The position numbers were made by a program, and so were the translations under genes. Source: Lachnospiraceae bacterium (GTDB lineage: Bacteria; Bacillota; Clostridia; Lachnospirales; Lachnospiraceae). From it: 21,482 nucleotides of DNA. The notes beneath the pieces were generated by a model. It did not search any database. It had not been told where the DNA came from and worked only from the letters and a program-made list of their open reading frames with translations. Position 1 is the stretch's first letter; each line of letters starts with the position of its first letter. Below, one piece after another: positions 21,464-21,482 of this stretch. The stretch covers positions 1 to 21,482 of the forward strand of contig DLZQ01000006.1 in NCBI GenBank assembly GCA_003447295.1. Reading direction: 5' to 3'.

Positions 21464-21482
21464 ATTTCCTCCGTTCTGCAAT

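Overview
The window looks like a low-to-moderate GC, spore-forming Firmicute of the Lachnospiraceae type. This is inferred from gene families and layout: a Csp-like germination subtilase, an M18 aminopeptidase, tRNA genes without encoded CCA, AGGAGG ribosome sites and TTGACA/TATAAT promoters. Almost every gene lies on the minus strand. The only plus-strand gene I accept is the CYTH protein at 10969-11475. No species can be named from the sequence alone.

Region 1 (1 to about 4360) appears to be one end of an integrated conjugative or plasmid-like element. It is read leftwards: a 128-aa unknown, a 47-aa membrane peptide in ATGA overlap, an 8-Cys protein, a ribbon-helix-helix-like protein, a ParM/StbA actin-like ATPase, a ParR-like partner, two very small genes, and the start of a secreted thioester-domain surface protein that runs off the left edge. 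The AT-rich region at 4023-4346 holds three copies of a 14-bp motif and several dyads. It probably contains the element border and control sites. No integrase is visible, so the element call is inference.

Region 2 (4347-10734) is chromosomal: a Csp-like subtilase whose last residues may have been altered by the insertion, a bacteriohemerythrin lacking one usual His ligand, and a compact cluster of DJ-1/PfpI, gmd, fcl and an M18 aminopeptidase. gmd and fcl together convert GDP-mannose to GDP-L-fucose. The cluster is read from a good promoter at 10810-10838. It is divergent from the CYTH gene, which converges on malQ at a shared terminator.

Region 3 (11520-15479) holds malQ, a MATE transporter and seven tRNA genes: Val-CAC, Leu-TAG, Lys-TTT, Gln-TTG, His-GTG, Arg-TCT and Pro-TGG. 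Four separate strong promoters serve these tRNAs. Hairpins lie directly ahead of tRNA-Pro and tRNA-Leu. malQ and the MATE gene each start within a few tens of bases of a tRNA terminator.

Region 4 (15486-21482) contains an operon of a THUMP-type rRNA methyltransferase, a membrane-anchored amidase-fold protein that has lost most of its active site, rdgB and a YfcE-type phosphoesterase. It continues with a 54-aa Asn/Gln/Lys-rich protein behind a sigma-G-like promoter, a DUF1700/HAAS-like membrane protein, tRNA-Arg-ACG under a promoter embedded in a long inverted repeat, an HPr-fold protein that keeps the regulatory Ser but not the catalytic His, and pyrF.

The points most worth following are the degenerate amidase, the Asn/Gln/Lys-rich protein (missed by long-ORF calling), the inverted repeat over the tRNA-Arg promoter, and the dyad-rich element end.
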